A stretch of 5,928 nucleotides of DNA, taken from positions 1 to 5,928 of the forward strand of contig JAFAKI010000112.1 of assembly GCA_019235595.1 (NCBI GenBank), read 5' to 3'. The position numbers were made by a program, and so were the translations under genes. Positions within the stretch are counted from its first letter, which is position 1; each line of letters starts with the position of its first letter. This document shows, in pieces, positions 5,256-5,928 of this stretch. The stretch is from Mucilaginibacter sp. Lineage in GTDB: Bacteria; Bacteroidota; Bacteroidia; Sphingobacteriales; Sphingobacteriaceae. The notes beneath the pieces were generated by a model. It was not told where the DNA came from, did no database searches, and saw only the letters and a program-made list of their open reading frames with translations.

Positions 5256-5928
5256 ATGAAACCTAGATTATTTTTGGCATTGGTGCTGGGCGCCCTTTGC
5301 CTTCGTGCTTCTGCGCAAAAAACTGCGACTGCTGATATTAGCAATGATTCAAAATTAACGGTCAGCCGTTTTATTTACGGTCAGTTTGCCGAACATTTAG
5401 GACGCGGCATATACGGTGGCTTTTGGGTAGATAAAGACTTGCCTGTGGAGAAGCAGGACCGCATTCGCCTTGATGTTGTAAACGCATTAAAGAAAATAAA
5501 AATTCCTGACTTGCGCTGGCCAGGCGGTTGTTTTGCCGATGAGTACCATTGGCGCGATGGTATCGGTCCGCGCGATCAACGCCCTAAGATGGTAAACACC
5601 AATTGGGGCAACGTAACCGATGATAACAGCTTTGGTACCCATGAGTTTCTGGACTTGTGTAAACTGATCGGTTGTGAACCCTACATTGCAGGTAACGTGG
5701 GCAGCGGAACGGTAGAAGAGATGGCCAAATGGATAGAATACCTTAACCTGGATGGCGAAAGTACCATGGCTGAACTAAGAAAAAAGAACGGTCACCCAGA
5801 GCCATACAAGGTTACTTTTTGGGGCGTGGGCAATGAGAGCTGGGGCTGCGGTGGTAGCATGACACCGGAGTATTATTCTGACTTATATAAGCGATATGCT
5901 ACTTATGCCAGAAATTATCCGGGTGCGC
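5256..5928 (+). CDS. Secreted GH51 alpha-L-arabinofuranosidase (3' partial)
   Basis: The first 224 codons are present; the rest runs past the right edge. Residues 1-20 form a signal peptide (basic MKPR start, hydrophobic L5-L16, cleavage after A18-S19-A20), so the enzyme is exported, probably to the periplasm. The mature part begins with the GH51 signature region SRFIYGQFAEHLGRGIYGG, then has the substrate-site block RWPGGCFADEYHWRDG and NSFGTHEFLDLC. W189-G-V-G-N-E-S includes E194, the expected acid/base residue of clan GH-A retaining enzymes. The nucleophile glutamate would lie outside the window. GH51 enzymes cleave terminal alpha-L-arabinofuranosyl residues from arabinan, arabinoxylan and pectin side chains. 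The ATG has no Shine-Dalgarno, as usual in this phylum, but the signal peptide fixes the start. With the rhamnogalacturonan-type protein at the left edge, a pectin side-chain target is likely, though arabinoxylan cannot be ruled out. Confidence 0.93.
   Translation, partial: MKPRLFLALVLGALCLRASAQKTATADISNDSKLTVSRFIYGQFAEHLGRGIYGGFWVDKDLPVEKQDRIRLDVVNALKKIKIPDLRWPGGCFADEYHWRDGIGPRDQRPKMVNTNWGNVTDDNSFGTHEFLDLCKLIGCEPYIAGNVGSGTVEEMAKWIEYLNLDGESTMAELRKKNGHPEPYKVTFWGVGNESWGCGGSMTPEYYSDLYKRYATYARNYPGA

Overview
The window looks like chromosomal DNA of a Bacteroidota bacterium, probably a Sphingobacteriaceae member of the Mucilaginibacter/Pedobacter type. The signs are moderate GC, AT-rich leaders mostly without Shine-Dalgarno sequences, promoter-like boxes of the Bacteroidota form (TTTG, about 20 bp, TAnnTTTG), and protein families typical of plant-polysaccharide degraders. 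The taxonomic call is inference from family resemblance and signals, not a database result.

Layout. Positions 1-386 (+) hold the C-terminal end of a protein that resembles the accessory domain at the tail of Bacteroidota unsaturated rhamnogalacturonyl hydrolases (GH88/GH105). A 74-bp imperfect palindrome (384-457) separates it from a convergent minus-strand block. In transcription order this block is a small DoxX-family membrane protein (2926-2483), a Crp/Fnr-family regulator with an N-terminal four-cysteine cluster (2416-1721), and a 387-residue protein with a DisA_N-like diadenylate-cyclase domain behind a DACNV-type sensor region (1625-462). A divergent intergenic region (2927-3210) carries one good promoter candidate in each direction. 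To its right, on the plus strand, lies a CLC-family anion channel/transporter with two C-terminal CBS domains (3211-5091) and a clear intrinsic terminator. A secreted GH51 alpha-L-arabinofuranosidase (5256 onward) runs off the right edge.

How the parts may work together. The outer two genes fit pectin/arabinan side-chain breakdown. The inner four look like sensing and ion or redox homeostasis: a possible nucleotide second-messenger enzyme, a possible Fe-S or redox-responsive regulator, a DoxX protein and a CBS-gated anion transporter. The most interesting hypothesis is that the DAC-like protein makes or senses a cyclic dinucleotide that acts on the CBS pair of the neighbouring CLC protein. 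The DAC domain departs from the canonical catalytic motif (RHF instead of RHR, SQDG instead of SEETG) and the CLC protein departs from the textbook anion and proton site residues, so both deserve biochemical attention.
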